Origin: Chromera velia
Lineage: Eukaryota; Sar; Chromeraceae
Reading direction: 5' to 3'
Assembly: GCA_018398765.1 (NCBI GenBank)
Contig: JAHBMJ010003566.1
Span: 25,824-89,823 of the forward strand
DNA length: 64,000 bases
How positions within the stretch are numbered: the first letter of the stretch is position 1; each line of letters opens with the position of its first letter. The notes below the pieces were generated by a model. It was not told where the DNA came from. It saw only the letters and a list, made by a program, of their open reading frames with translations, and did no database searches. Both the position numbers and the translations under genes were made by a program. This document shows positions 24,701 through 39,300 of the stretch, in pieces.

Positions 24701-27151
24701 CGGGCTCTCCCAGAAACCGGCAGCACCCAAGTCCCTTCCGGTCTTCATCCTGAAAGCAAAACCCAAATCAAAGGGAGGTACGATGATTGGTTGAGCCAGC
24801 CAGTCATGACGGGGTATCGGGGCAAACCAATTAAGTGAACACACAAAAAAGGGAAGAGAGACGTCAGCAGAGTGCGGACGTTCTGCAACGGCGACTAGAT
24901 GGTGGACGAAGGAAAACACTCCTGCTCTTCTCTTTCTTGCAGCTGCCCAAAGAACGCGGGCGACCGGAAAGTGGTGATCAATCACAAAAGAGAAAGTTTC
25001 GCAAAGGCTCCAACGGAAATCGGAGAGGAAAAGGGAAGAAGATTTGCCAGACGCGATGCACAGAAAGTGTAAAGCACGCAGACAGCAGAAAGAGACAGTG
25101 CACAAAAAAAACATTCACTCCGAAAACCCCACGCAAGATGGAACGTATCGCTCCCTCTTATTTCATCTCTCCGTCCCACCCCTTTTGAAAACAAACACCC
25201 CTCACCCACACACTGACTCACCCATACTCCTGGATCTGTTGCAGAGACCAAGGGAGTGTCGGGGTGATCAGCTCGTACTGGTCCCTGCCGAATGTCGCCA
25301 AGTCGTATGGGTGGAAGGGGACCAGCCTCTCGACCTCATCCACGTACTGACAGACCACGTCAAGACGGTCTACAACGGCCTCGACCTCACGAATCAGAGC
25401 TGCAATGCAAGCAATGCCGCCAATCCATACATGCAACACAGTCAGCCAGCCAGTCAGGACACAGCAACGCAGGCAGGCAGGCAGGGAGGCTTTCATGAGA
25501 AGGAATAGGTCTTAGTGCAGCTCTTCTTTGAAAAAAATGGACAGAAAACCCACGCTGGAACTCACGCGCTTCGACACTTAGACAGGCAGAGAGGCAAGCA
25601 CGCAGGCAGGCAGGTACGCACACATAGAAAGAGCGATAGAAAAAGCGGTGAGCTTCCTGACTGACCGAACACTTTCGGGTGTCCCTTTGCGGCCTTTCCG
25701 TAGTGTCTGACGAGGGCGTTCCTGTAGAAGATCAGGTCCCTTCTGACGGCAGCGGGGTCGGAGTTGTCCATCAATTCGTACTGCTGCTCCTTCGACAACT
25801 CTGCAGTCATTTGGTTTGCATATGTGTCCATTGATTCATTCAATGCAGCAGCTTTTCGTAGAAGAGAAACAGCACCTGAATGGAAGAAAGGCGAACGAGA
25901 AACGCGTATTCTGCGAGTACCTCCCTCTCCCCGTTTGAACCCATCCCATTCCATCCCTTGTTTATTTGCGCCAACTGACTCTGGAAGTTCAAGTCGTAGG
26001 CGTAGAGGGGAACCAACTGCAAGGAGACGGAAAAGAAGAAAAGGAACGTGTGGATAGCAAAGGTCGGTGGATAGAAACGAGAAACGAGAGGATCTCTAAG
26101 GGGAGGGAGGTGGAAGGGAGGAAGAGAGAGGCACAGAAGACTGAGTTAAGAATGTGCCGTGCACGAAAAAAGAAATCACAGAAATCACGGGCACCGAAAG
26201 GACCCTAACGCTTTCGAAACTCTCCATCCGTCTCTCTTCTATTTTTATCTCTCCTGTTTCTGCAGCGTTGCCTATCAGTATTACTCTGTATTACAGGAGT
26301 GTTTACTGGGTACATACAAAATCAAGGAATCAATTACAAGGAATCAATCTGATGTGTTGTTTTGTACGGTTGTTTGCTTTTGCCCTTGCTTTGTCTTGTT
26401 TCTCTCCGTCCTCTAAAAAACGAGAGGGACAAAGTAAGGCAACGCAGGCAGGAGAGGAGCGGCATTCTTTCTTTCTTTCTGATCCTTTTCTCAATCGGCC
26501 TTCCCTGTTGGCATTCCGCCCCCCCCAGCAGGCAGTCAGGCAGTCAGGTCGCTTCCGCTGAACCATCACCTTCTTTCTACCAATGGGATTGAATTGAAGG
26601 GGTCGGTCAAAGAAAGTTGAATCCGCGCAGTCGCCTAGGCGACTTACCTGGCCGTATCTTCGATCGAACAGCTTCTTGAGCCTTTGGAACTTTTCCTTCC
26701 CCAAGCGAAGCTGTTGCTGGTAGTCGTTCGAAGCGTAGACGCTGCAGCAGCGAAGCCAAAGCAGAAGCAGCAGAGCACAGGAAAGGACGGAAGGTGAAGA
26801 AAGAAAAAAAAAAAAACAGAGAGAGAGGGAGGACCTTGCGTCCTTCATCATCCAAAGAAAAGGACCTCGAAGACGAAAGACGAAAACATTCGTTCACATT
26901 GTGTCAGGCCAGACCGACTGACAGGCCCACAAGAGAAAAGGCCCGTGTGAAATCGTCAACTCGAAAAGCAACATGTGCACTAAGGTAGAAACTGTGAGAC
27001 AGGGGGCGGGCTCGGACACAGAAAAGAGAGCGAGACTGCACTGTACGGGCGGGAAAGGGAAAGAAAACGAAGGATGAAAAGGAAACAGACAGACAGACAA
27101 ATTTGACGCACGCAAAGGGGATGTGTGTGTGTGTGTGTGTGTCTGTGAAAG

Positions 27152-27185
<34 letters not shown>

Positions 27186-30100
27186 CAAGAAAGAAAGAAA
27201 CAAAAAACAAAGAAAGAGAGCACTGACAGGTCGATGTCGGTCAGATGGCGTCCATATTTGTACTCGAGTTCTGCCTCTGCTTGCTCGACAGGCCCCGCCC
27301 CTCCAGGCAGCTCCTCACCGATTCCGATCTCATCCTCAAAATCCCCCCACCCTATGTCCCAATCGGGTCTCCATGAGCTACCCCTGCCAATACTTCCCGG
27401 ATCGTCGAAGGGAGTCTCCCACTCCTTGTCCTTGTCCTGCCGCCATATGGAGAGACACGCAAGACAATTCAGACAGAGAAGAGAGAAAATTCAGGGACGC
27501 AAAAAATCGGGCAGGAGGAAGGATTGCGGAGAAAGAGAGAACGAGAGGAGCGAAAGTGGCTTCATAGACACAAACAGAAAAAAACGAAACAAAACTCCGA
27601 GACCCTTATCGGCAGACTTGTGAGATGCATGCAAGACAGACGGAGAGCCTCTTCAGTCACAGACAAAAGCAGAAAGAAACCAAAAACTCGAGTACGTACA
27701 GCTTAGCGGGAGGCAATGAAGATTCTTTCGACATCCCCAAAGAGATGAAAAAAAAAAACCCGAAACAAACGCCTGCAGGTCGAGTGAAAGCAGTTCCCCG
27801 TCCATGCCCCCTCCAACTGAAAGAGAGACGCGCAGAGAGAGAGAGAGAGACAGACAAAGAGAGAGAGAGAGAGAGAGACGAGCAGCAACAAAAAGAAAAT
27901 GAACAACCTGCCAAAGAGGCAAATCAATCACAAAAGAACGGACTCACGTCTTGGCCCCTCCTGTTGAAGATGCGCGTGTCTCCAGTCATGCCCACCCACT
28001 TCGTCACGTCTGCGTCTCCGATCTGCTGGTTGATCAGATCGTTCTCTGCCTTCAAGTGCTCCTCGTCATCGAAGCCCTCGCCCCACTGGGCCCTTTCTGC
28101 ATGCAGAAAGAAACAATCCCCCCATGCACCCTCTCGCATCAGATCAGATCACATCAAATTCTATCGAAGCATGATTGGCAGATTTTCTTTCTGCCCTTGC
28201 ATCTCACTCAAGCAAAGTCGTGATAGATGAGGCATGCTGCATGGCCGACCCTCGTGCCATCGTTGCAGAGAGGACAGAAAAAAAACAGAAAGAAAGAAAG
28301 AAAGAAAGAGGCCAGGAAAGCTTTCGTGGCGGTAAAGGGAATACAGCAGGAGAGGCATTGGATTCGAAGCAGAAGGAAAGGCAACAAGAGGCGACGAAGG
28401 GAGCTTTTCACAAAAACGAAATACAGAGGTATACACATAGGCGATGGGGAAAAGAAAAAGAGAGAAAAAAAAAAGACTGACGATCGAATCTCCACCGATT
28501 GATGGGGTCCATCTTGAACTTCTCGAAACGAGAGAGCTTCACCGGGGGGGCTGCCCCTTCCTCTCCCTCCGCATCTTCGCCCTTCTCTTCCTCCTCCGAC
28601 GCTTCCTCCCCTCCCTCTGCAGCGGCTGCCTCCGCTGCCTCTGCAGCCGCCTGCTTCTCTGCCGCAAGCGCAGCATCCAGATCTGCAATGGACTTGGAAG
28701 CCACAGAGAGCATCTTATCGACTTCTTCCTTGCTGGGGGGTTCTGTCGGGATGGCGTCATTCTCGGGATCAAATGACCAGGAGGCCTCGAGGATCTTCGC
28801 ATCGACCTCCCTCTCCTTCTTCACAGCCTGAAGGACCAACTCACGGTGATCATCGGTTTGGCAATCCTTCAACAGGGCGTTGAAGATATCGACCCCACAC
28901 TTTCGGAGATACGGAATGTCCTCATACCTGAATTGGGATAGAGAACCTCCAGAGCCCTTGGGGATCTTCCCTGTCTCCTCCTTCTTCTGCTCCGAGAGCA
29001 GATAACGAACCAAACGGTTGGCAGTGATCACATACCCTGTCTGTCTGACAATATCCTCAGGCTTGACCATGGGAGTCTGGGGGTCTTTCTGCTTCTTCTT
29101 CGGGTGTGAGTGGACTCGGATGCTCTTGATCGTTGTGGCGAGTCCCTTCATACCGATATCCTCCAGGGCCTTGATCTGATCGTCCGCCACCTGTTTGGCA
29201 GAGTAGCCTTTGAACAGCTCGTCATGCTCTCTGGCGATCTCCTGGGTAATCTTCAGGATGTGATCTGCTCGCACGGCAGCGGCCTCGTCCTTCGTGAAAG
29301 TCCGGCCAGCTGCCTTCGCGGCTTTCGCGGCCTCACGCACGGCCTTGAGGGCCGCACGCTCTCGCTTGACCTGGACGCACGCAGAACAGAGAGGGCCATC
29401 GAAACAATCAATCATGAGAAGATAGATGCATGCCGGGAGTTAGTGTCCAACATCTGACAAGGGACAGGTCGGATGATAGCCGCTCCACCCGTACGCATCT
29501 GCTTCCTCGAACGAACGAAGAGACGGGGAAACAAAACAAGGGAGCGGGAGGTTCCCTCACATGAGGTCGTCAATTTGACGTTCCAGAAGAAGCGACGAAA
29601 CGTTTGGGTAAAAAATCTGTCTGTCTGTTGTGTTCATGAAGAAGAGGAGCGAAAGAAACCATATAGTCTGTCTGTCTGTGTCTCTGTCTCTGTCTGTCTC
29701 TCTGTCTGTCTGTCTGTGTCTCTGTCTTGTGTGCCACTCTCTGTCTGACCTTCAGGACCCCCTCTCTGAGAGCGAAGGCCACGCTGTCCCTGTTCTTCCC
29801 TGCAGCTGCCTCTCGCTTGAGCTTCAGCCAGTCTCCCTGAGTCTCTGCCACCGCGAGCTCATCGGGGTTCTCGTGGACCTCTCCCATGGCGAACCTGTGC
29901 GTGGTTGGCATCAGAGATTCATTCATTCATTCATTCATTCATTCATTCATTCATTCATTCAGCGGTGATTCATTCATTGATCCATTCATGCATCCAATGA
30001 CATCAGTGGATGAGATCGAGCCATGAAGAATGGTAGTGACAATCGAACTGTCCCATGGCGATGCTGTGGGCGGGCAAGTGTGTGAGAGAAAATTCCGCGC

Positions 30101-30272
30101 TGGAAAAGCATATCAGAGAAGAGATACATATGCGCAGAGAGAAGGGAGGAAGGGGGCCAGACTTCCTTTTTTCTTAAAAAAGAAGACCGAGTCATTGGAG
30201 ACGAGGACGGAAGCAAAAACATACCGACATGCACACGGACAGGAACAGAGACCATCCACAAACGTACGAACA

Positions 30273-30318
<46 letters not shown>

Positions 30319-33300
30319 GAAAGAGAGAACGGAGAGAGAGAAAGACAAAAAGGGAGGAAAGAGAAACTCTGTGACCGACCTGATCTGGTACACCAGAGCG
30401 GCCTCTTCCTCTTCCGAGAGAGCATCGATCTTCGGCCTCAGTCTCTTCTTAGACACCCCCGTGACAAGCGAGAGGTAGTCCATATAATTTCCCCTCAGCT
30501 TCAGCCCTCCCCTGTTTCGCTTTTTCTCCAGTGCCTCCTCTTCCTCCGGGGTCCTTTGGGGCTTGTTGAAGTCGTCAGGGGTGACCATGGGTCCTCTCTC
30601 TCGAATCTGCTTTCAAGAACATTCAAGCAAACGAGGGAGGGAGGAGAAGGAAGGAGGGAAGCAGAAAAGTGAGCAGGAGCAACGAGAGCAGACCAGGAAC
30701 AGAGGCAAGAAAAGTACGAATTTTCGAATGCCCAATCAAACTCTGTGGCGAGTCGCATATTGGTTTATTTTTCTTTCATGCTATTCTGTCCAGGAGAGAG
30801 CTCGGATCTATGACGGAAGGAAATTGTGGAAAATGCCCTTGAACAGAAGGAAGAAAAGAAAGAAAAGTATGCGCCGGAAGCAAGAGAGGATGGTTTGGTG
30901 GACGGGCAGGGGGGGATATGCACAGGGACCGACTGATCTGTCTCAATCTGGTTCAAGAGACCACATGTGTCACTGTGTCAGTACAACACATCCCGATTGC
31001 ACAACTATGCTGTACTAGACTGGACTGAACTACACTGACTTACGTCCTGGGGGTCCTCCTCGGGTGCAGGTTCAAAGGCGTTGACCCCCTCGGGAACGAA
31101 ATTCCACACGTTCGCTTTGTCAAGCACCGCGCTCAGCTGCCCATGAAGCACAGGCTCCCACCTGCATGAGTTTTTTTTTTTGGAAGAGAGAGAGAGGGAG
31201 AGAGAGAGAGAGAGAGAGAGAGAACATCCATCCATGCATCCATCATTTATTCTCTCTTTCATCATCGGCACCGTTGATTTCTTTTCAGCTAGCCCACAAG
31301 GTGGAGGCCCCCATGCGTGCCTGGCAGGGAGGGGTCAGAGGCGAAGGGAGCAAGAGTGATCTTGAATGAGGGAAGGAAGAGAAAGGGCCTTGGAAGAGAG
31401 ACGGGAAGGAGACGGCTGGATAGATTTCCTTGCCCGCAGTGGTCTCAGAGACTTTTTCTTTTCTTTCGGATTTAACGTCTGTCAGAACGGGAAAGAAACG
31501 CAAAGTGAAAGAAAGCGGACAAGAGCGAAACACATGCGTTCTTTCCAGCCATAGCTGACTGACTGACCAGTCTTCAGGGTTGTCCTCGAGGACTCTCTGG
31601 TTCGTAAACTGATCGTCCAATTCCCGCTCCCTCTCCCGGATTCGGATGGCGAGCTCCTTCATGAGCCCGGACTTCTCCTCAGTGCCCATCTCCGGGTGGT
31701 CCATCACCCATTCCTGCATACCCCTCAGCTCAGAGAGTTGGAGACGGTCAAGCTGACGCCCTGCAACTTCCACACGCCTCTGTGACTCTTTCAGGTTTGT
31801 TGCCTGCGTGATGCGGAAATTGTGGAGGCGTAACAGCTGATTGGTTGTCATCTTCGACCGGTCCATTTTCATCAACTCCTCAATCGGAGTGGTGTCAGGC
31901 TCCCCTGTCTGCTCCTCTTTGCCCAACCCGGGAGCAAGATCCCACTTGAGCTGCCTCTCCATCTCCCCTTTGCCGAAACGAACCTCACCGGCTCTGAACG
32001 AGGGGGAATTTCGGAGATCCTCACGAATCTGCTCACGCTTCTCGTCGGACAAATCTGCACCGAGGGTCTGGACGACATCCTCGAGAATTTCCTCAGCCGA
32101 CGCCTTCTTCTTCCCTGGGGTCCAGTCCGGGAAAACTTTGGGGGCCTCGGCGTCAAACGGGAGGGTCCCTCCGGGAGCTTCAGAGCTACCGTGCAGAGTG
32201 GGGCGGGAAGCTGGGAGCATGTTCTCCACTAAATCCTCTTTCAGTCCTTCTGCTACTTCCTCTTCCTCATCTTCTTTCATCTCGACATTGTCCCCAAGCA
32301 TCCCCCCCGACCTCTCCCTGTCTTGCTTCTCCAACAACCCACTTCTCTCGTACTCGGTAGGCACCCCGTAATTCTGAATGTTAACGAATCCTCCCAGGTC
32401 TTCGCTCGGATGATCTCCCGCCGCCTCCTCGTCGTCTTCCTGTTCACTCTCATACTCCTCCTCGTTCTCTTCTACCTCTGACCCGTCTTCGTCTGCCTCC
32501 CTCTCAATCTCCTCAATCGAATCTACCATCTCCCCTAACATCTTGTCCCTCTTCTTCACAAACCCTGGAATGTCTGGAGACCCGCGATTTTTCCATTCTC
32601 GGACGAAGTCGTCATATGATTCTTCCTCATCCTCAGTGTCTGGAGATTCTCCCTCCTCCTCGTCCTCATTCCAATTCCGCAAGACACTGTTTTGATTCAT
32701 CGCCTCCGTCTGCTCCCAAGTATCTCTTCCTATCGAAGCTTCCTTGGACTCCATGTAATCTTCGTAGGCCTCGCCCTTGAGGAGTTTCTCGTATTTCTTT
32801 TTGGGCGGAACCCAGATTGTGTCGGGGTACTGCTTGTGTGCCTTCTTCATAATCTTCTGATACTCTCGTAAGTCCGGGTCCCCAAATTCCATGATGTCCT
32901 CGTTGAACCAACTCGGCTGAGACTTCTCTCCTGGCAAGTTCGTTGGAACACTTGGTTTCCTCTGATCATCCCTCGTTTCTTGCTCCTCCTCATCAGGATC
33001 CGTCGGATACTCTCTCTCGGCATTCGGGTGAGGAACCAGTTCCCCAGAGGGAAGGTGATAGAGCTTACCATCCTTCGACCAGGGCATCTCACGATAATGT
33101 TGGGGGTTCTCGTCTGGCCTACCCTCATACACGTCCATCATCGTGTCAACATCCACATCATCTTCCACTTCATCTTCATCTCCCGAAACCGCCCTGCTCT
33201 TATCACGCTTCTCCTCTATCGCGTCTGAGATCGAACTCATACCACCACCACCACCACGCTTCTCCTTTCCAGCTTCCCGACCCTTCTCGTAGAAAACCCT

Positions 33301-36299
33301 GCCTGCAGAATCCCGAATGATGTCTCCATCATTGTGAACCAGGGGCTTCGGCGGCCTCTCGCCCAACTTTTCGAGGAAAGCCCTCTCGTCCATGCTGTCA
33401 CTGCCGCCCTTCTCTTTGAGGTACCGCGCGTACCCCTGCTGGAAGTTGACGTTCGCAGCATAGCCCTCAGGTCCCGTGGGGGGCCTAAGCGTGTTGTCAT
33501 CCCCCCTGACTTCGTTGAATCCGGGGAGCTCGCGCTTCGCAACGGTGTAGTCGAGGTCACCTATTTTGGGGGACTTGCGCTTCGCAACGGGTAAACTAGG
33601 GTCTATCAAAAGGAGAATTCGTGCAATTTGACTCTGAGTCACCCCAGGCGGAAGATCTTCAAGCCGCATCTGCTGGAGATAGGTCGGGTTGGTCATCATC
33701 TTCTGAGCTTGATCCCAAGAGAAACCCATGCCCATGATACTCTCACGGACCTCTCCTGTCGTTGGCAAGCCGTCGACGTCGTTCTGAGGCTCAGAGAGAC
33801 CCGTCAAACGACCCAACCGTTCCCTCTCCTCCTCGAAATCCTCCTCGTCATCCTCATCACCCTCCCCCTCCTCCTCCGCTGAGTCCGACTCAGCCTCCAC
33901 CTCCAAATCCTCCCCGTCCTTCTTCTCCTCTTTTTCCCCCCCCGTATCCGAATCTTCCCCCTCTCCACCTGAATCCTTGTCCTCTCCAACTGCACGAAAA
34001 TCCTCCCTCCTGTCCATATCATCGGACTTCCTCAATTCCATCTCTTCCTCAAACCCCAAAATCTCATCAAGATCCCTCCAAACAGGTCCCGGCTCCTCAT
34101 CCGCCTCCTCTTCCTTCTCTTCCTCCTTTGGCTTGGGAACATCTGGAAACAACCAGCCCTGAGGGTCCATCCGACGCTTGTCACCATCGGTCATCTTGTT
34201 CGGGTCAAACCCACCCAAAATCTTCCCGCGTCGAATCGCATCCAAATAGAGCTGCGCAAGGAGCTCAGGACGGTCGCGAACTGCCTCGAAGAGATCGTAC
34301 CGATGCTCACGGAACGGGTTCATGTGCAGCTCCTTCTCGGCTTGATGGAACTTCTTCTTCAAATCCTCCAACGATGAGATGGTCTCCCGATCATCCGAGT
34401 CCTCCGCGAATTCGATCATCTCACGAAGAGCCTCGGGATCTCCCTTCATTCCCCTCTTGATCCTGTCCTTGATTCGGTCGATCTCTGGACGCATGGACTC
34501 GAGGCGGTTCTCGTGGTCCTTAACGAACTTCTCCGTCTCGGGCTTGTAGTCGGGGGCAGTTTTCTTCGCGGTGGGGTCCTTCAAGGAGTCGTAGGGGGAC
34601 CACGGCTTGTTGGTGTGGGCGGCAAGAGTGTCCTCGGCGTCCGCTGCCAACTCGTCTGCCCTGTCAATCTGTGTGCCATCATAGGGACCTGTGAGGAGGA
34701 GATGGTCGTGCCCTGTCTCCTTCGCTGCCCTTCGGAAGGCCTCGTACTTCTCCAGATCTTCTCTGGACAACTCCATCGCCTTCAGGGCCCTCTCCCTCCC
34801 AAACATCTCAATCAACTCAGTGGAAGTCAACCCTCCACTCACTGCCAGACGCTTGATCTCATGCGCATCGAATTGCGTCTTCAGTTGATCAGACTGCATC
34901 CGCATCTCCAAATCAGCCTTCCCGTGCTCCTTCGAGAACTTGTCGGGTCGGTAGATGAACCTGCGGATCATATCGGCGTCCTGCTGGATTTTCATCTTCT
35001 CCTCGTCACTCAGAGTCGCTTCATAGGCCTCTGAGTATTGGGCATCGGTCAGTGGCAACATGCCGGGAATCGACTGCCCGATGTCCTTCGCTCTCATCCG
35101 TCTCTGACTGGCATCGTGAATGAATGAATCGAGACTGCGGTGTGGTAGCAGGCCCGCGTTCATTTTCTCACGAATCTCCTCCCAGTTCATGTCGGCGAGG
35201 TTTTTCTTCAAACCCCCCTCCATCGTCAACTCGAGCATGAGGAGGTCGTTGTACATATCCTTCAGCTCCTGCTCTCTTCCGATAGCAAGATCGTGTTTGA
35301 GACTCTCCCACTCAGTTCTCAACCAATTCATCTGCCACGCCTTCTCTCCCAACTCCTTCCGGTTCCCTGCACCTCCCTGCTCATCCGCCTCATCCCATTC
35401 CTCATCGGAGGTCTTCTTCTTGAGTGCCTCCTTCTCATCCTCATCCTCTTCCTCCCCCGGTTCCTTCAACTCGTATTTTCCTGCCGCAACCTCCTCATTA
35501 TCCCTTCCACCTTCGGGATAATCCTCCTCGTCTTTCTCATCCTCATCATCTGCGTCCTTCTCCTCCTCGGCGTCTTCACTGTCCTTCTCACCTCCATCTT
35601 CATCCCCCTCTCCCTCCCCTTCTCCCTCTCCCTGAGCCTTCGGCTTCTTCGGCTTGTCCTCCTTGTCACCCTTTACTTTCGACCTCTCGATCCGAACATA
35701 ATCACGAGGCTTCTCCTTGACCGGGTCTGACTGGTACACACGGAGGTGTTCCATTTCCTCCTGGGTCGCTTTCAGCGTGCCCATACGGGAGTAGTAGGCA
35801 TCAAAAACGTCCGATGTCGTGGCGTCATCGGCGACTGTGGACCCCTGCAGGCGCTCAATCTCGGCAAGATCACCGCCGAGCAGCCGCTTGGTCTCCGCGA
35901 TGTCGTAGGCTTCGAACACGTCCACCTTCCTGTCGTCGCCCGTCGTCAGGGCCTCAGCCAGCATGGCACGACCAGCCACCTCGTGCTCATCCTCAGCCTG
36001 GCGGCGGTCGAATTCCTTGATCTTTTCCTTCTCCTTCTTGAAGTCGTCGATGGCTCTCTGCTGCAAGTCATCGGTCTGCAACCAAAGAGAGAAAGAGAGA
36101 GAGAAAGGAACAGAAGGGAGGGGAAGGAAAGTGGATGGACTACTCACTCCTGGAGTATCCCCCCACCATTTGCTACTGCTTCCCCAATGTAGGTTGATTG
36201 CATACTGCCCTCTCCTTTCCGATTCAGACAGGATTGATCAAAGAAGGTCGGCCAGAGGGGAGGCACAGAGACAGAATTCCCAAATCCGAAACGCGCGCG

Positions 36300-36336
<37 letters not shown>

Positions 36337-39300
36337 CCAAAGTTTCATCGAGGACAGTGATACCCGCAGAGAGCGCAGCAGCATCGATCGGTTGGTTGCA
36401 TGGGTGGAAGTGAGAGGAGAGGGGGGCACTTTTGAAGGGATGTTTCAGTTTCTCATCTGCTTCTTGGATTACTCGCCTCTTTTTTTCTCCCCCCCCATAT
36501 TCTTCCCATCGCTCTCTCTTTCCTTCTCCAGGCAGGGCCGTCTTTCTGCCTCTTCCCCCTCCCCCCCGTCTTTCTCTCTGACCTTCATCAGATGATGCTT
36601 CCGTCCGTTCTTCATGGCTGTCTGCCTGCCTGCCTCCCTGCCTGCCTGAAATAAAAAAATAAAGAAAAAGAAAAATGCGCGGACTGCTGGACTGACTGAC
36701 TGACTGACTGACCACTTCGAGTTCATCCAGAGTTTCGTAGAGGCCGAAATCGAGTCTCTTTCCAAACCGCCCAGGTTTAGCGTCGGAGTCTGTCACGGTG
36801 GTCTGATTGGCGAAATCGGACATGTCAATGATCTGTCCTCCACCGGCCTCCTGGGCCTCCAGAAGGGCCTTCTCCTCCCTCAGCTTATTCGCGACTGCTT
36901 GCTTGTACGAATCGGAGTCCATAATCTTGTGGTCAGACATGTGGGTCTTCCACAACTCCTCGTCCGGAATCTTGTCGGAGGTCTCGGGGTCATAACCCAA
37001 GTCGGTGGTCAATTCCTCGTCGTCTGTGAAACCCAAATCGTCATCCGTCATCCCTGTGGCCGTCGCGAGTTTTCGGGTGAAGTCCGTGTGCTTCATCGTC
37101 TTTCCCTCCCACGCGAGCTCTGTGCGGTATTCGGGACTGGAGAACATACCGTACACCTGCACGCATGCACGCACAAGTAGAGCCACATATTCATAAAATT
37201 CCAGGGAATTGCCACACACAAAGCTTTCTGAGCACACTCCTTGATCACTCTAACACCCAGATCGATCGATCGATGCGCAGCGGCAGTGAGGACACGAGAC
37301 GACTGAAGAAACCAACAGATCCACAAGAAGACAGACCCGCGTTCTCGAACGTGAAAGAAAGAGAAACAGACAGATAGACAGACAGGCAGGCAGGCAACAT
37401 CGTTCTTTCCTCCCGCAGCCAGACAGCCAGAGAGGAGCGAGAGAGCCAGCCGAAGGCGGAGAGAGGGAGAGAGGGGGGGGGAGGGGGGAGAGGGGGGGAG
37501 GTAGGGAGGGAGGGAGGGGGGGGGGGAGCGGAAGGAAGCGTGAGAGGAAAACAGCTACTGGGCACATCTACACGTCAGAAAAAAAAAACACACACCCGCA
37601 CCCACCCACAAGAGACCCAGAGACAGTCTGACCCACCTTGTGCCACTCGACCGTGTGGTCCATCGTTTCGAAGACGTCGTTCAGACTCAGACGGGCAGGA
37701 TTCCACGACTCCCAGTAGTCCTGGTCGTTTTCGGGTTTGGCCATCTCCGCATACACGGCTTCATCGTTCTCGATGATTCCGTTCTTCAACACGAGGAACC
37801 CGAACCTTTGTGCGAGGGGGTGACTCTTCGGGTCGAAGTTGCTGGGCAACTGAGCCATCTGATAAATGTTGACTCGCTCCTGCAGGCAGACAGGCAGGCA
37901 GGAAAGGACGAAGAGATGTGGGGAAAGGTAAGGGAAGCCGCCAATCCATGTAGCCACACTTCCTTTCTTCCAGTCACCCGACCCAGATGATAAGAAAGAA
38001 AGACGTCGGTCGAGTAAAGGCACAAACAAACAAACAATAACGGACAAACTGAGGGCAGGCTGACGGACTGAGTGCCTTTTTGCTTCACTGATTCATTCAA
38101 TCACTTTCTCACTAAGCGACACGCTGACTGGAGAGACACCAGGAGTCACTGTGTGCTTCTCTTTCTCTTGACAACACAGAAAGAAAAAACAAAAAGCACC
38201 AGAAAACACTGCAAGTGCCGTCACCTGTTTGTTTTACTTCTCTCTCAGAGAGAGAGAGAGGGGGGGGGGGGGGGGGGGAAGAAAAGTCACACACACACAC
38301 ACACACACACAACCAAGCCGACGGACGGACGGACATTCGGAGACAACTGTGGGAACCCGTCGTTCTCTTCCTCGTAAGCGGTCTTGATCAGGTGCTCTCT
38401 TCTTCTGGTCAATTCAGAGGCAATGATCTGCCTCTTCTCCTCCTCATCCGAAGCTTCGGCAAGGGTCTCCTGGAACTCCGCCGACTTGAGCAACGGAATG
38501 TTTCCCTTCTCCCCCCACTCCTTTTTGATATACGCGTCGGCAGCCTGCTGGACCTGCTCCATCGTCACTCTCTCCTTTTTCAGACGCGGCTCTGGTCTGT
38601 TGGGGTCCAGTCCTGCGTTCAGCAACCCTCTCTTCCTCTCCCACTCGGCCCGTTCCATCTCGAGAGCAATCTCCTCTGCGGCCTCTTCGGCGGCATATTC
38701 TTGATCGGCATCCGTCGGGGACAAGCCGGCCTTCCGATCGATCTGCTCGAGTTGATGGGGCTCTACGCGCTTTTTCTTGTGCCATCTCTCCGGATAGGGA
38801 CCGATACCCCCAAACTCCTCATCCGGCTTCTGTGTCTCCTCGAGGCGAGCCTTGGCAGTGGCTGCAACGTCAGGGAGGGTGGCAGAGGACAGGGCCTCAG
38901 ATACCCAATTGCGCGCAAATCGAGCGTCAGCCTCAGACCCCTCAGCTCGGAAGCGCCCCTCTTGCAGGGCGGTGCCTACGTCAGGGGTGAACTTGGCCTT
39001 CCCTGTCAATATGTCTGCGTCTACGTCTGTGGAAGGTGGAAGTGCGCGTTCTCTGATCCATTCGGCCTGTTTCTCTGGGGGGAGGGTCTTGTAGAATGGG
39101 TCGTTCTCCATCTGTGCAGGGAGATCAGCAACGACTCCTCGCGCACTCTTTGGATATTTCTCTTCCAACTCTCGCAACGTCTTCAGGTCACCCTCAGCAC
39201 CCTTCCCCCCTGAAGTGTTCGGGATGGCGCGGTTGAGGGCCACACCCACCAACAAGTCGGCCCTCTCGGCCTGGGCCGGGGTCCACTGGGCCTCGGGGGT

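Noticed and set aside
36198-36600. Serine/valine/cysteine-rich open frames over TG and CT microsatellites
   Set aside because: They are readings of (TG)n or (CT)n repeats inside introns; similar cases occur at 27103-27623, 30229-30425, 37245-37567 and 51179-51433.
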